NCBI RefSeq assembly: GCF_011516885.1
Contig: NZ_WOTD01000012.1
Coordinates: forward strand, 1-64,000
Source of the DNA: Acetobacter lambici
GTDB lineage: Bacteria > Pseudomonadota > Alphaproteobacteria > Acetobacterales > Acetobacteraceae
Direction of reading: 5' to 3'
DNA length: 64,000 nt
Shown: positions 7,378-16,844 of the stretch, piece by piece
Numbering within the stretch: position 1 is the first letter of the stretch
Layout: every line of letters begins with the position of its first letter
Notes under the pieces: model-generated
Told to the model about the DNA's origin: nothing
The model's database searches: none
The model's input: the letters and a program-made list of their open reading frames with translations, nothing else
Position numbers and translations under genes: made by a program

Positions 7378-8505
7378 GTGAAAATTGCCTTTATATACAT
7401 TGCCGAACCATACCAGTGTTACCATACGGCAACCGTGGCAAGTGCTCTGGCCTCAATCCCCAACACGCAGGTTGTTGAATATTATAGCTTCCCCGAAACA
7501 CCATTACACCTCCGCCGGATCAGGCATTCCCTGAACCTGCCCGACCTCCCCCAAAAACCCTTCCCCAAATCATGGAAAACAAAAGCGCTCAAGCATGCCA
7601 GACGCCATGACCAGGAGAGAACGCTTGTTCTGAAGGAAAATATTGAGGAACTGAACAGGTATGATGCGGTTATTGCGACAGAGTACTCAGCCGGTATTTT
7701 AAAAAAAATGGGGCTGACCAAACCAAAGCTCATTCTGCTTATGCATGGGGCTGCGGGGCGCTACGTCAAAGACCAGTATCTTGTGCCCGAGTTTGATCTG
7801 GTACTGCTCTCTGGCGCCAAAGAAGAAGCTTTTTTTGAAAGTCGGGGATTACTGGCGCACAATAGCGGAAGAATTATCGGCTATCCAAAGTTCGACGTTT
7901 TTGCCGCCATGCGTCACGACAACACCATTCATTTTGAAAATGGCCACCTCTTTGCGCTCTACAACCCCCATTGCCAGCGCGCGCTTACCTCCGCCTCAAA
8001 ATGGATGATGCCGCTTATTCAGGGCTTTCGGGCGCAGATAAACAAGCCCGATGGGTATAATCTGGTCGTCGCACCCCACATCAAAATGTTTCACAAAGGC
8101 TTTGGGTTCAAAGAGCGCGCGCTCAAACGCCAGCAAGGGCCGGGCATTCTGGTGGATACCGGCTCGCCCGCCATGCTGGACATGACATATACATCCCAAG
8201 CAGCACTCTATATTGGGGATGTCAGCAGCCAGATTTACGAGTTTCTCGCCATTCCCCGCCCCTGTGTGTTTTTAAACCCCCGCAAAATTCCGTGGAAGAA
8301 TGATCCGCATTTTGTGTACTGGACCTTGGGGGATGTCGTGGACAATATTCACGACCTTATGCCCACCATAGCCAATGCGGCAAAGCGCCACGCCTTATAC
8401 CGCCCGGCTCAGGAAAAGTTCTTTCAGGAGGCATTTGGCACTTCACTCCTTGGCGCATCGCAGCGCGGGGCTAAAGCCATCATGCAGTATCTGACCGCCT
8501 CCTGA
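7378..8505 (+). CDS. CDP-glycerol glycerophosphotransferase-like protein 2
   Basis: A 375-residue paralogue of the protein at 4888-6111. It starts at GTG 7378 (MKIAFIYIAEP). Shared motifs in the same order are LLSGAKEEAFFESRG, IGYPKFDV, ALYNPHCQRALTS, LVVAPHIKMF, ILVDTGS, DMTYTSQAALYIGDVSSQ, PRPCVFLN and WTLGDVVD. The TagF-like C-terminal half carries the likely donor site; the N-terminal half differs more, as expected if the two enzymes use different acceptors. The codon use is slightly more AT-rich than in neighbours. It is probably one step of a repeating phosphate-linked glycan or a side-chain modification; the exact reaction is unknown. Confidence 0.77.
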   Translation: MKIAFIYIAEPYQCYHTATVASALASIPNTQVVEYYSFPETPLHLRRIRHSLNLPDLPQKPFPKSWKTKALKHARRHDQERTLVLKENIEELNRYDAVIATEYSAGILKKMGLTKPKLILLMHGAAGRYVKDQYLVPEFDLVLLSGAKEEAFFESRGLLAHNSGRIIGYPKFDVFAAMRHDNTIHFENGHLFALYNPHCQRALTSASKWMMPLIQGFRAQINKPDGYNLVVAPHIKMFHKGFGFKERALKRQQGPGILVDTGSPAMLDMTYTSQAALYIGDVSSQIYEFLAIPRPCVFLNPRKIPWKNDPHFVYWTLGDVVDNIHDLMPTIANAAKRHALYRPAQEKFFQEAFGTSLLGASQRGAKAIMQYLTAS

Positions 8506-8607
8506 GCACGCTTTGCGCCACCGTGCGCGTATGCACCACGCGGTAGCTCTTTTACGCCCTGTATGAATCAGACCTCAACGCACGTCCCCAACATCAGAGG
8601 TTCAGTC

Positions 8608-8643
8608 ATGGACAAATTTGCAGGTTTGTGGTCGACACCCTGA
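8608..8643 (+). CDS. Possible 11-residue leader peptide coupled to the flippase
   Basis: ATG 8608 has AGAGG a few bases upstream and opens an 11-codon frame (MDKFAGLWSTP) that stops at TGA 8641-8643, overlapping the ATG at 8643 of the flippase as TGATG. The flippase has no good ribosome binding site of its own, so translation could be passed on by coupling. This rests only on the local layout. Confidence 0.25.
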   Translation: MDKFAGLWSTP

Positions 8644-9947
8644 TGGCCAGCGACAAATCAATCTTTAGCAGCATCTTCCGCAATGTGGGTTTTCTTACCG
8701 CAGGGCGCATTGGCAACGCCTTATGCAGCTTCATATACATTTCTCTTGCAGTGCGAACGCTGGGGCTGGCGGACTTTGGGCTCCTTATACTTATTCATTC
8801 GCTTGCCTCCGCTTCCTCCATGGTGTCCCGCATGCAGTCTTGGCAGACGCTGATCCACTTTGGAAGCGAGGCCTTCGCTAGCAAGGACATGCCGCTGCTC
8901 AGGAAGATTATTGGTTTTTCAATCCGGCTGGATACGCTGTCCGCCACCATTGCCTTAACTCTGGGAATAGCGCTGGCCCTGATCTATGGCGCCATCGCGG
9001 GCTGGTCACAACATATTATAATGCTAGCCCTACTCTATGCTTTTTGTAGTCCGTTCATGTACACCGGATGGTCAAACGGCATATTACGTCTGTCTGGAAA
9101 ATTCCACGCGGCCCCTATTATGGATTTCCTTGCCTCAGCTTTTCAGACATCCGCAACCTTTGTTGGCTACAAACTCCACTATACTTTGGGTTACTTCCTG
9201 CTTATCTGGGGCTTAACACGGGTTATCGACTACACGGCATCTGTCTGCTTTGCCCTGTCTTCCATGAAAATGAACATTATCAAAATCTATGTTCATGCCT
9301 TCCAGACCCGTAAGTGGCACCTGCCGGGAATGTGGGCCTTTACCCGCAATGTCACCTTGAACCAGACACTGGGGTCTATCTCCGGTCAGGTTGCAACCCT
9401 GATCATCGGGGGGCATCTGGGACCAGCCGATGCCGCCATTTTCAGGGTCTCCCGCCAGATTGCGGATGGCATGGCCACACCGGCACAGCTCCTGACCCCG
9501 GTTCTGTACCCCGAGCTGATTAAAATGCGGGATCAGAACAACTGGAGAGGCTTGAAAAAACTGACATTTATCATGTTTTCTTCCCTCCTGTTTCTGTCCT
9601 CACTCCTGATTATTCTCTCCTTTTTTTCAGGAGGGAAAATATTCTCCTTTATGTTCCATGAGACCGTTTCCAATTCATCGCTGTATATTTCCATGATGCT
9701 GGTTGCCACAGCCTGTAACCTGCTTCTGGTGCCACTGGACCCTTTGTTGACGGTTATGAACCGTGTGCGCTTTTTAACCATCAACAGAACCATTATTACG
9801 CTGCTGTATTTTCCACTTCTCTATGTATTCACCAGCCAAATGGGGCTTTACGGCGCGTGCATTGCCACCGTGCTGTCCAGTGCGGCTGTTCTGCTCTCGC
9901 GCTTTGTGGGGATATGGCTTTTCAGGTCTGATTTCAGAACCCGATAA
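8643..9947 (+). CDS. Wzx-like polysaccharide flippase
   Basis: From ATG 8643 (MASDKSIFSSIFRNVGFL) 434 residues; an in-frame GTG lies 15 bases earlier. The protein has about twelve hydrophobic segments spread evenly along its length, with the N-terminal motif NVGFLTAGRIGNALCSFIYISL typical of MOP-superfamily lipid-linked oligosaccharide flippases, and a conserved-looking central GHLGPADAAIFRVSRQIADG. It would move a lipid-linked glycan built by the neighbouring transferases across the inner membrane. A Wzx without an obvious Wzy polymerase in the window suggests that the polymerase lies elsewhere or that a single unit is exported. Confidence 0.82.
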   Translation: MASDKSIFSSIFRNVGFLTAGRIGNALCSFIYISLAVRTLGLADFGLLILIHSLASASSMVSRMQSWQTLIHFGSEAFASKDMPLLRKIIGFSIRLDTLSATIALTLGIALALIYGAIAGWSQHIIMLALLYAFCSPFMYTGWSNGILRLSGKFHAAPIMDFLASAFQTSATFVGYKLHYTLGYFLLIWGLTRVIDYTASVCFALSSMKMNIIKIYVHAFQTRKWHLPGMWAFTRNVTLNQTLGSISGQVATLIIGGHLGPADAAIFRVSRQIADGMATPAQLLTPVLYPELIKMRDQNNWRGLKKLTFIMFSSLLFLSSLLIILSFFSGGKIFSFMFHETVSNSSLYISMMLVATACNLLLVPLDPLLTVMNRVRFLTINRTIITLLYFPLLYVFTSQMGLYGACIATVLSSAAVLLSRFVGIWLFRSDFRTR

Positions 9948-10000
9948 ACAAGCAGGCGCAACGGCTTTACCCCTTTGCCACAAGATCAGGGACATTCACC

Positions 10001-10927
10001 ATGGGACTGCGCAAAGACATCTGGCGTGTGGGCATTGTAAGCAGCCCGCTCCAGCATATTCTGACGCAAGGCACGCTTGAAGGACTGCCGGTTGTGTGGA
10101 CCCCGCCCATGCGCCGCTTCTGCTTTCGGGCCGACCCGTTCGGCCTGTGGCGGGATGGCAGGCTCCATGTTTTTGTCGAGGATTACGACTACCGCGTACG
10201 CATAGGCTCCATAGACGTTTTTATCTATGATGAGGCCCTACGCCTGCTGGAACAGCGCAAGGTGCTCCAGACACCGTGGCACCTCTCCTACCCTTATGTT
10301 TTTGAGGCCGAAGGCCAGACATGGATGCTGCCAGAGGCTTTTCGCTCTGGCAGGCTCACGCTCTATCGCTGCAAGCACTTCCCCGACCAGTGGGAGGAAG
10401 CAAGCGTTATTGATCTGGGTGATGACATTGCCATAGACGCCACACCTTTTTTCCATGACGGGTTGTGGTGGCTGTTCTACGTGCCCGCCCGATGCCGCGC
10501 CGCCCCCGTGGGGGAGTTACATCTGGCCTATGCGCCCAGCCTGTCTGGCCCATGGCAGCGCCACCATGCCAACCCCGTCCGGTTGGATAGCGCCAGCACC
10601 CGCCCCGGCGGCACCCCCTGCGTGCTGGACGGCAAAGTCGTGCTCCCGGTGCAGGACTGCACACAGACATATGGTGGCGCCATCCGCCCCCTGACCTTTG
10701 ACACACTCACGCCAGACAGGGTTGTTACCCACGCAGGCGCACCCATTGGCAGACCCGCCAGCTATGCCCCCTATACAGAGGGAATGCATACGCTCGCAGG
10801 TGTTGGCCCCGTCACACTGATTGACGCTAAATATACGGACCTCTCGGCCTATGGGATCGGGCTACAGGCATGGCGGGAGGTCAGGCAGTTTTCATCCAGA
10901 CTCTTCTTCCACAACAAGCGGCAATAA
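10001..10927 (+). CDS. GINT1-like beta-propeller protein (glucosamine inositolphosphorylceramide transferase N-domain family)
   Basis: A 308-residue protein with repeated Trp/Tyr-rich blades: FRADPFGLWRDGRLHVFVEDYDY, SYPYVFEAEGQTWMLPE, IDATPFFHDGLWWLFY and GGTPCVLDGKVVLPVQD. This pattern matches the five-bladed, GH43/GH32-like propeller found at the N-terminus of plant GINT1-type proteins and in many bacterial glycan loci, often next to formyl- or glycosyltransferases. The acidic residues of the blades (ADPF, EDY, PE, DATPF) are in the positions expected for a sugar-binding or glycosidase-like centre. There is no signal peptide. As the last gene of the locus it probably acts on the glycan made by the upstream genes; the catalytic role of the bacterial proteins is not established. 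Confidence 0.6.
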   Translation: MGLRKDIWRVGIVSSPLQHILTQGTLEGLPVVWTPPMRRFCFRADPFGLWRDGRLHVFVEDYDYRVRIGSIDVFIYDEALRLLEQRKVLQTPWHLSYPYVFEAEGQTWMLPEAFRSGRLTLYRCKHFPDQWEEASVIDLGDDIAIDATPFFHDGLWWLFYVPARCRAAPVGELHLAYAPSLSGPWQRHHANPVRLDSASTRPGGTPCVLDGKVVLPVQDCTQTYGGAIRPLTFDTLTPDRVVTHAGAPIGRPASYAPYTEGMHTLAGVGPVTLIDAKYTDLSAYGIGLQAWREVRQFSSRLFFHNKRQ

Positions 10928-10991
10928 GGGCACACCACCTGATACAAACGGCCGGGTGCCGCCAAAATTGTGCCAGAGTGCAAGTTCTTTG

Positions 10992-11020
10992 TTGACGCGG
11001 CTGCGAGTCTGCCAGTAAAA
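10992..11020 (+). promoter_or_regulatory. Candidate promoter of rplU-rpmA
   Basis: TTGACG (10992-10997) is followed after 17-18 bases by GTAAAA/TAAAAG, about 130 bases upstream of the rplU start. The -35 is strong and the -10 weak. Confidence 0.4.
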
Positions 11021-11147
11021 GCTCCGCTGATCCACGCAGATGGAAGCATGCCGTGCAAAGTTGCGGCCAAAGAACAAAAAGCGAGCTGATCTTTCGCCTG
11101 TGCCCAAGGTGCCGCGAGGGTCAAGAGATCGGAAAGAGAGACAGTTT

Positions 11148-11462
11148 ATGTTCGCAGTTATCCGCACTGGCGGCAAACAGTACCGGGTTGAGCCCAACAT
11201 GGTGCTGAAGGTTGAAAAGCTGGAAGTCGAAGCCGGCTCCACCATCACCTTTGATGACGTTCTGGCCGTTGGTGGCGAGAGCGGCACAACCATTGGCGCT
11301 CCCACAGTAGCTGGCGCAAAGGTAACGGCTACCGTTATCGCTCAGGACCGCCTCAAGAAGGTCATTATCTTCAAGAAGCGCCGTCGGCAGAACAGCCGCC
11401 GCAAAAACGGCCACCGTCAGCCGGTTACCGTTCTGCGCATTCAGGAAATTAACGCCGCCTGA
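11148..11462 (+). CDS. rplU: 50S ribosomal protein bL21
   Basis: 104 residues from ATG 11148 ([17 protein letters not shown]), preceded by GGAAAGAGAG. This is the standard bL21 start; the frame extends further upstream but without similarity. The C-terminus has the conserved [16 protein letters not shown] basic block that binds 23S rRNA, followed by VTVLRI. It is followed at 52 bases by rpmA, the near-universal bacterial gene pair, and then obgE. Confidence 0.97.
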   Translation: MFAVIRTGGKQYRVEPNMVLKVEKLEVEAGSTITFDDVLAVGGESGTTIGAPTVAGAKVTATVIAQDRLKKVIIFKKRRRQNSRRKNGHRQPVTVLRIQEINAA

Positions 11463-11514
11463 TTTTCCCCCCAAGGGGAATAACAGGTTGGTCAGACCAC
11501 GGAGGACTTAGGTC

Positions 11515-11784
11515 ATGGCACAAAAAAAAGCTGGCGGTTCATCCCGTAACGGGCGCGATAGCGCCGGACGCCGCCTTGGTGTAAAAAAGTTTGGTGGCGA
11601 GCAGGTTATTGCTGGCAACATCATCATTCGCCAGCGTGGCACAAAGGTAAAGGCTGGCGTTGGCGTTGGCGTTGGCCGCGACCACACGCTGTTTGCCCTG
11701 ATCCCGGGCAATGTGCGTTTTGAACGCCGTGCGGAAGGCCGCGTCCACGTTTCTGTTGACGCGCTGCCCCTCGCAGCCGAATAA
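11515..11784 (+). CDS. rpmA: 50S ribosomal protein bL27
   Basis: 89 residues, preceded by the strong site GGAGGA. It begins [16 protein letters not shown] and continues [12 protein letters not shown], the canonical bL27 N-terminus that reaches the peptidyl-transferase centre. No Firmicutes-type N-terminal extension is present. It is co-transcribed with rplU; a terminator follows at 11835. Confidence 0.97.
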   Translation: MAQKKAGGSSRNGRDSAGRRLGVKKFGGEQVIAGNIIIRQRGTKVKAGVGVGVGRDHTLFALIPGNVRFERRAEGRVHVSVDALPLAAE

Positions 11785-11820
11785 GCAGGCTGGTTTTTTC
11801 CAGTCTATGTTTTAGCGTAG

Positions 11821-12906
<1,086 letters not shown>

Positions 12907-12934
12907 TCCATCATTCCGCAATGCCATAGCTGGA

Positions 12935-12951
12935 GGGGGGAGCATCCCCCC
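12935..12951 (+). other. G6/C6 hairpin just before proB
   Basis: GGGGGG, loop AGCAT and CCCCCC form a very stable short stem ending 13 bases before the proB ATG, about where a ribosome would load. It could limit proB translation, or be a weak terminator after obgE; no T-run follows. Confidence 0.35.
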
Positions 12952-12964
12952 AACGGATGAGCCC

Positions 12965-14095
12965 ATGACCACAGACAGTCCCCACCCTTCTCTCCTGCGT
13001 GCAAAAAGGCTGGTTATCAAAATCGGCAGCGCTCTGGTTGTGGACCCGCAAAAAGCCGCCCCACGGCAGGAGTGGCTGGCAAGCGTTGCGGCGGATATAG
13101 CCGTTTTGCGCAAACAGGGTGTGGCGGTCAGCGTTGTCTCCTCCGGGGCCATTGCACTTGCACGGCACACGCTGGGCCTGACAGGTGGCCCCCTACGGCT
13201 GGCAGAAAAGCAGGCTGCGGCCGCTGTGGGCCAGATCAGCCTTGCACAGGCATGGAGCCATGCCCTGTCCGCCCACGGGCTGACTGCGGCCCAACTGCTG
13301 CTCACCCCCGAGGATACGGAAGACCGCAAGCGCTACCTGAACGCCCGCGCCACCCTGAACACCCTGCTGGAACTGGGGTGTGTTCCGGTTATTAACGAGA
13401 ACGACACCATTGCCACGGCCGAGATCCGCTTTGGGGATAACGACCGCCTTGCCGCCCGCGTTGCGCAGATGACCGACGCGGACCAGCTTGTGCTGCTGTC
13501 CGATATTGACGGGTTATACACCGCCGACCCACGCACCAACCCCAACGCACAACACCTGCCGATAATTGAGAGCCTGACACCCGAGGTTGAAGCCATGGGG
13601 GGTGAACCCCCACCGGGTTATTCCTCGGGCGGCATGCGCACCAAGCTGCTGGCGGCCAATATTGCCACACGCTCGGGCTGTGCCATGGCCATTGCCATTG
13701 GCAAAACCATGCACCCGCTGCAAGCCCTTATGGATGGGGCACGCTGCTCGTGGTTTTTGCCCCAGAGCAATGGGCATACGGGCCGCAAGCAATGGATTGC
13801 TGGCAGCCTGAACCCCACGGGTGAAATCACGGTGGATGCCGGGGCCGTAGAAGCCCTGCGCAAGGGCGGCTCGTTACTGCCCGCAGGCGTTCTGCATGTG
13901 CAGGGCAGCTTTACGCAGGGTGATCTGGTGGAGGTGGTGGATTCCAGCGGGCGCATACTCGCCCACGGCCTTGCATCCTACGATGCGGATGACGCACGCC
14001 GCATAGCCGGGCACCATTCCAGCGAGACAGCCAGCATTCTGGGCTGGCAGGGCCGCGACGAGATCATCCATCGTGATGACCTTGTGATGCTCTGA
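12965..14095 (+). CDS. proB: Glutamate 5-kinase
   Basis: 376 residues. It catalyses ATP-dependent phosphorylation of glutamate, the first step of proline synthesis. An amino-acid kinase domain fills about residues 1-260 (VIKIGSALVV, VSSGAIALAR, INENDTI, FGDNDRLAARVA, LLSDIDGLY, GGMRTKLLAA). A PUA domain follows (about 285-365: GEITVDAGAVEAL and GVLHVQGSFTQGDLVEV). This two-domain length is standard for ProB. It lies 58 bases after obgE on the same strand; proA is not next to it here. Confidence 0.96.
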   Translation: MTTDSPHPSLLRAKRLVIKIGSALVVDPQKAAPRQEWLASVAADIAVLRKQGVAVSVVSSGAIALARHTLGLTGGPLRLAEKQAAAAVGQISLAQAWSHALSAHGLTAAQLLLTPEDTEDRKRYLNARATLNTLLELGCVPVINENDTIATAEIRFGDNDRLAARVAQMTDADQLVLLSDIDGLYTADPRTNPNAQHLPIIESLTPEVEAMGGEPPPGYSSGGMRTKLLAANIATRSGCAMAIAIGKTMHPLQALMDGARCSWFLPQSNGHTGRKQWIAGSLNPTGEITVDAGAVEALRKGGSLLPAGVLHVQGSFTQGDLVEVVDSSGRILAHGLASYDADDARRIAGHHSSETASILGWQGRDEIIHRDDLVML

Positions 14096-14125
14096 GCCAG
14101 CAGGCTCAGGCACCCATGGGCTACC

Positions 14126-14158
14126 CCCGCAACACCTAACGTTATGGCTTGTTGCGGG
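14126..14158. terminator. Hairpin between convergent proB and the 14142 gene
   Basis: CCCGCAAC (14126-14133) and GTTGCGGG (14151-14158) form a perfect 8-bp stem. The stop codon of the minus-strand gene lies in the loop. Its position between convergent genes suggests a two-way terminator, although T-runs are lacking. Confidence 0.42.
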
Positions 14159-14810
14159 AGGGAAAATGCAACACCGGCTCCGAACGGCCAGTATGATCAT
14201 CATACCGCGCATCGGATACGGGTGAGCGGGGTTGTCCACCCCCATCGCGTGAAAAATCGGGCCTGTAGGCCTCCTGATTAGCGTCTGGCGCTCTTTGGCG
14301 GCGCAGGATTTCAGCCCCGGTTACGGGCTGTTCGTCCTCTTCCTCATGCCAGGGCATGCGTTTGGCCGGGGGGGGCTTGTAGGGGTCGGCATCCATATGT
14401 GGAGCGGGGGGGGCTTCCTGCCTTGCCTCGTATGCATCCGACACCCTTGGGGCCCGCAGTTCGGCAAAAACGGGCATGCTCCGTGGGGTGGATGGTTTTT
14501 CCACCACGGGGGGGCGTACCTCCTCCACCACGGGCCTGTCCTCGCTCGCTGCACGGCGGGCAAAGGGGAGCGGGGCTTCCGCTGCACTCTGTGCGTACCC
14601 GGCGGGGGCCGCACTGCCCTGCATGGCGCGCGAGCGCATTTCCGCCTGAAGTTCCTCCAACTGGAGGGAGAGTTCAGCCAGCCTGCTTTTGACGCCAAAA
14701 ACAGCAAAAGGCATCATCATAAACGCAAGCCCGAACACAATGCCAACCGCCAAAACCAGCAACTGGCCCCATAGCGGTACCCATTCGGGAAAAGACAATG
14801 TCATCATCAA
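14142..14810 (-). CDS. Membrane-anchored protein of unknown function
   Basis: A 222-residue protein that I do not recognise. One strong transmembrane segment lies near the N-terminus (about 14-38, WGQLLVLAVGIVFGLAFMMM). It is followed by a short predicted coiled coil (SRLAELSLQLEELQAEM), then a long low-complexity, Pro/Ala/Arg-rich tail that is probably disordered, with DYDDHTGR-like polar residues at the end. The start has three consecutive ATG codons and the exact one is uncertain. It converges with proB. It is probably a lineage-specific inner-membrane protein with a cytoplasmic tail. Confidence 0.7.
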   Translation of the reverse strand: MMMTLSFPEWVPLWGQLLVLAVGIVFGLAFMMMPFAVFGVKSRLAELSLQLEELQAEMRSRAMQGSAAPAGYAQSAAEAPLPFARRAASEDRPVVEEVRPPVVEKPSTPRSMPVFAELRAPRVSDAYEARQEAPPAPHMDADPYKPPPAKRMPWHEEEDEQPVTGAEILRRQRAPDANQEAYRPDFSRDGGGQPRSPVSDARYDDHTGRSEPVLHFPSRNKP

Positions 14811-14849
14811 AAGCCGTCCCGACCTTGTGTTGCGCCTGCGCGGATGATC

Positions 14850-15110
14850 TTACATGCCCAGAGCACGGCGGTAGATGTCCAGCAGGGTTTCCTGCTCTTC
14901 CACTTCCGAAGGCTCCTGTTTGCGCAGGCGAATAATCTGGCGGATGACCTTAACATCAAACCCGGCCGATTTGGCCTCGGTAAAAATGTCCTTGATATCG
15001 CCAGCTAGCGCCTTGCGCTCTTCCTCGAGCCGTTCAACCCGTTCGATAATGCTTCTCAGACGGTCTGCGGCAATGCCGCCTACTGCTGCGTCTTCTTGTT
15101 CGCCATCCAT
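14850..15110 (-). CDS. gapR: GapR/DUF2312-family nucleoid protein
   Basis: 86 residues. The core AADRLRSIIERVERLEEERKALAGDIKDIFTEAKSAGFD followed by VKVIRQIIRLRK is the DUF2312 signature; these helices form the DNA-encircling dimer of Caulobacter GapR, which binds overtwisted AT-rich DNA ahead of replication forks and transcription. The first nine residues are acidic and unlike the family core. It is a monocistronic-looking gene with 39 bases to the unknown gene at 14142-14810, which is on the same strand and may be co-transcribed. Family assignment is firm; the function is inferred from Caulobacter. Confidence 0.9.
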   Translation of the reverse strand: MDGEQEDAAVGGIAADRLRSIIERVERLEEERKALAGDIKDIFTEAKSAGFDVKVIRQIIRLRKQEPSEVEEQETLLDIYRRALGM

Positions 15111-15371
15111 GTTCGGCTCCCTTTAGTTGCGCATCGTATCTCAGGCCCATGAATCCGGGCGAACAAAACCCGTATCCTGCTGCTAGCCAAAGGCGCGGGC
15201 TTATCGTGCCGCGTGCATGTGGTCAATGATCACACACCATTCTAGCCCTTGCAAACACGTCCTGAGCCTTCCATAAGCGGAGCAGCCTTTGTGCGTTGTG
15301 GCGTGCCTGCGCCTGCAAACGCCTTTATTGACGGCGGCCCTGCCAACCACCCCTGCGGGAATGTTTTTTCC

Positions 15372-16844
15372 ATGGCTCTTGTCAATCACACGGGACCTTT
15401 TGATTTTGTTATTTTTGGCGCAACGGGCGACCTGTCGCGCCGCAAGCTGCTCCCTGCTTTTTTGCGCCGCTTCCATGCGCAGGAATTCAGCGATGACGCC
15501 CAGATTATCTGCGTTGCCCGCACTGAGCTGAATACGGAGCAGTTCCGTGAACAGATCGAGGCCGCCCTGCGTGAATTCGCGCCCGAGACCGCGCAGGACG
15601 AGCAGACCCTGCACCATTTTCTGGGCCTGCTGACCTACATCACGCTTGATGCGCTCAAACCCGGCGGGGACTGGCAGATACTGCGCACCCTGCTGGCCGC
15701 CAACGACCGCCCCCGTGTGTTTTACCTTGCCACGGCTCCCGCACTATACTCCCCGCTCTGCGAGGCACTGGCCCACCATGACCTGATTAACCAGCACTCC
15801 CGCGTGGTGCTGGAAAAACCCATTGGCATCAATCTGGAAACCGCACGCGCCATCAACCACGGCGTGGGGAAGTTTTTCCCCGAAGAGTCCATCTACCGTA
15901 TTGACCATTATCTGGGAAAAGAAGGGGTGCAGAACATTCTGGCCCTGCGCTTTGCCAACCCGGCACTGGAAAAACTGTGGTCGTCCGAGGCCATAGCCCA
16001 TGTGCAGATCACGGCGGCCGAAACCGTGGGCGTTGGCAGCCGAGGGTCCTACTACGATGAATCGGGTGCTCTGCGTGACATGGTGCAGAACCACCTGTTG
16101 CAGGTCCTGTGCATGGTAGCCATGGATGCCCCGGCCTCCCTCGGCTCCGATGACCTGCGCAACGAAAAGCTGAAAGTGCTGAACGCCCTGCGCCCCATGA
16201 CGCCGGACATGGTACGCCGCAACGTTATTCGCGGGCAGTACGTGGCAGGCGAGATGAAGCGCAAGGACGTGCCCGGCTATAACGAGGACCTTGGCACGGG
16301 CCGGGCCAGCAACACGGAAACCTTTGTGGCCATCCGCACCAAAATCCGCACCGCGCGCTGGGGGCACACTCCGTTCTACCTGCGCACCGGCAAGCGGCTG
16401 GCCACCAAAACCACCGAAATTGTTATTCAGTTCCGCCCGCAGGTCTGGCCGATCTTTACCAACATGCCCTCCCCGGGGCGGCTGGTCATCCGGATTGCCC
16501 CGCATGAGGAACTCTCGTTTGTCATGGCGGTGCGTGATCCGGGAGCCGGGGGTTTTCGCGTGCGCAATGCGACCCTTGGCATGTCGTACGAAAACGCGTT
16601 TTCGGTCACGTATCAGGACTCATACGAACGGCTTTTGCTGGACGCGGTCCGCGGCGACCCCGCCCTGTTCATCCGCCGCGATGAGGTTGAAGCCTCGTGG
16701 CAGTGGATCGAACCCATCCTTAATTCATGGCGGCATGCCATGACCCCGCTTGAACCCTACCCCGCCGGGAGCTGGGGCCCTGCCTCCACCCGGTCCCTGC
16801 TGGCCCGTGACGGCGCCCTGTGGCACGAAGATATGCTGACATGA
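15372..16844 (+). CDS. zwf: Glucose-6-phosphate 1-dehydrogenase
   Basis: 490 residues from ATG 15372 (MALVNHTGPFDFVIFGATGD), the usual length for bacterial G6PDH; the open frame continues upstream but without similarity. The Rossmann motif GATGDLSRRKLLPAF lies at about 16-30, and the substrate-binding catalytic block RIDHYLGKE at about 177. The substrate-binding alpha/beta half follows (VQITAAETVGVGSRGSYYDESGALRDMVQNHLLQ). It oxidises glucose-6-phosphate to 6-phosphogluconolactone, feeding the pentose phosphate pathway, the main sugar route in acetic acid bacteria that lack a complete glycolysis. The next gene overlaps its stop. Confidence 0.97.
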   Translation: MALVNHTGPFDFVIFGATGDLSRRKLLPAFLRRFHAQEFSDDAQIICVARTELNTEQFREQIEAALREFAPETAQDEQTLHHFLGLLTYITLDALKPGGDWQILRTLLAANDRPRVFYLATAPALYSPLCEALAHHDLINQHSRVVLEKPIGINLETARAINHGVGKFFPEESIYRIDHYLGKEGVQNILALRFANPALEKLWSSEAIAHVQITAAETVGVGSRGSYYDESGALRDMVQNHLLQVLCMVAMDAPASLGSDDLRNEKLKVLNALRPMTPDMVRRNVIRGQYVAGEMKRKDVPGYNEDLGTGRASNTETFVAIRTKIRTARWGHTPFYLRTGKRLATKTTEIVIQFRPQVWPIFTNMPSPGRLVIRIAPHEELSFVMAVRDPGAGGFRVRNATLGMSYENAFSVTYQDSYERLLLDAVRGDPALFIRRDEVEASWQWIEPILNSWRHAMTPLEPYPAGSWGPASTRSLLARDGALWHEDMLT

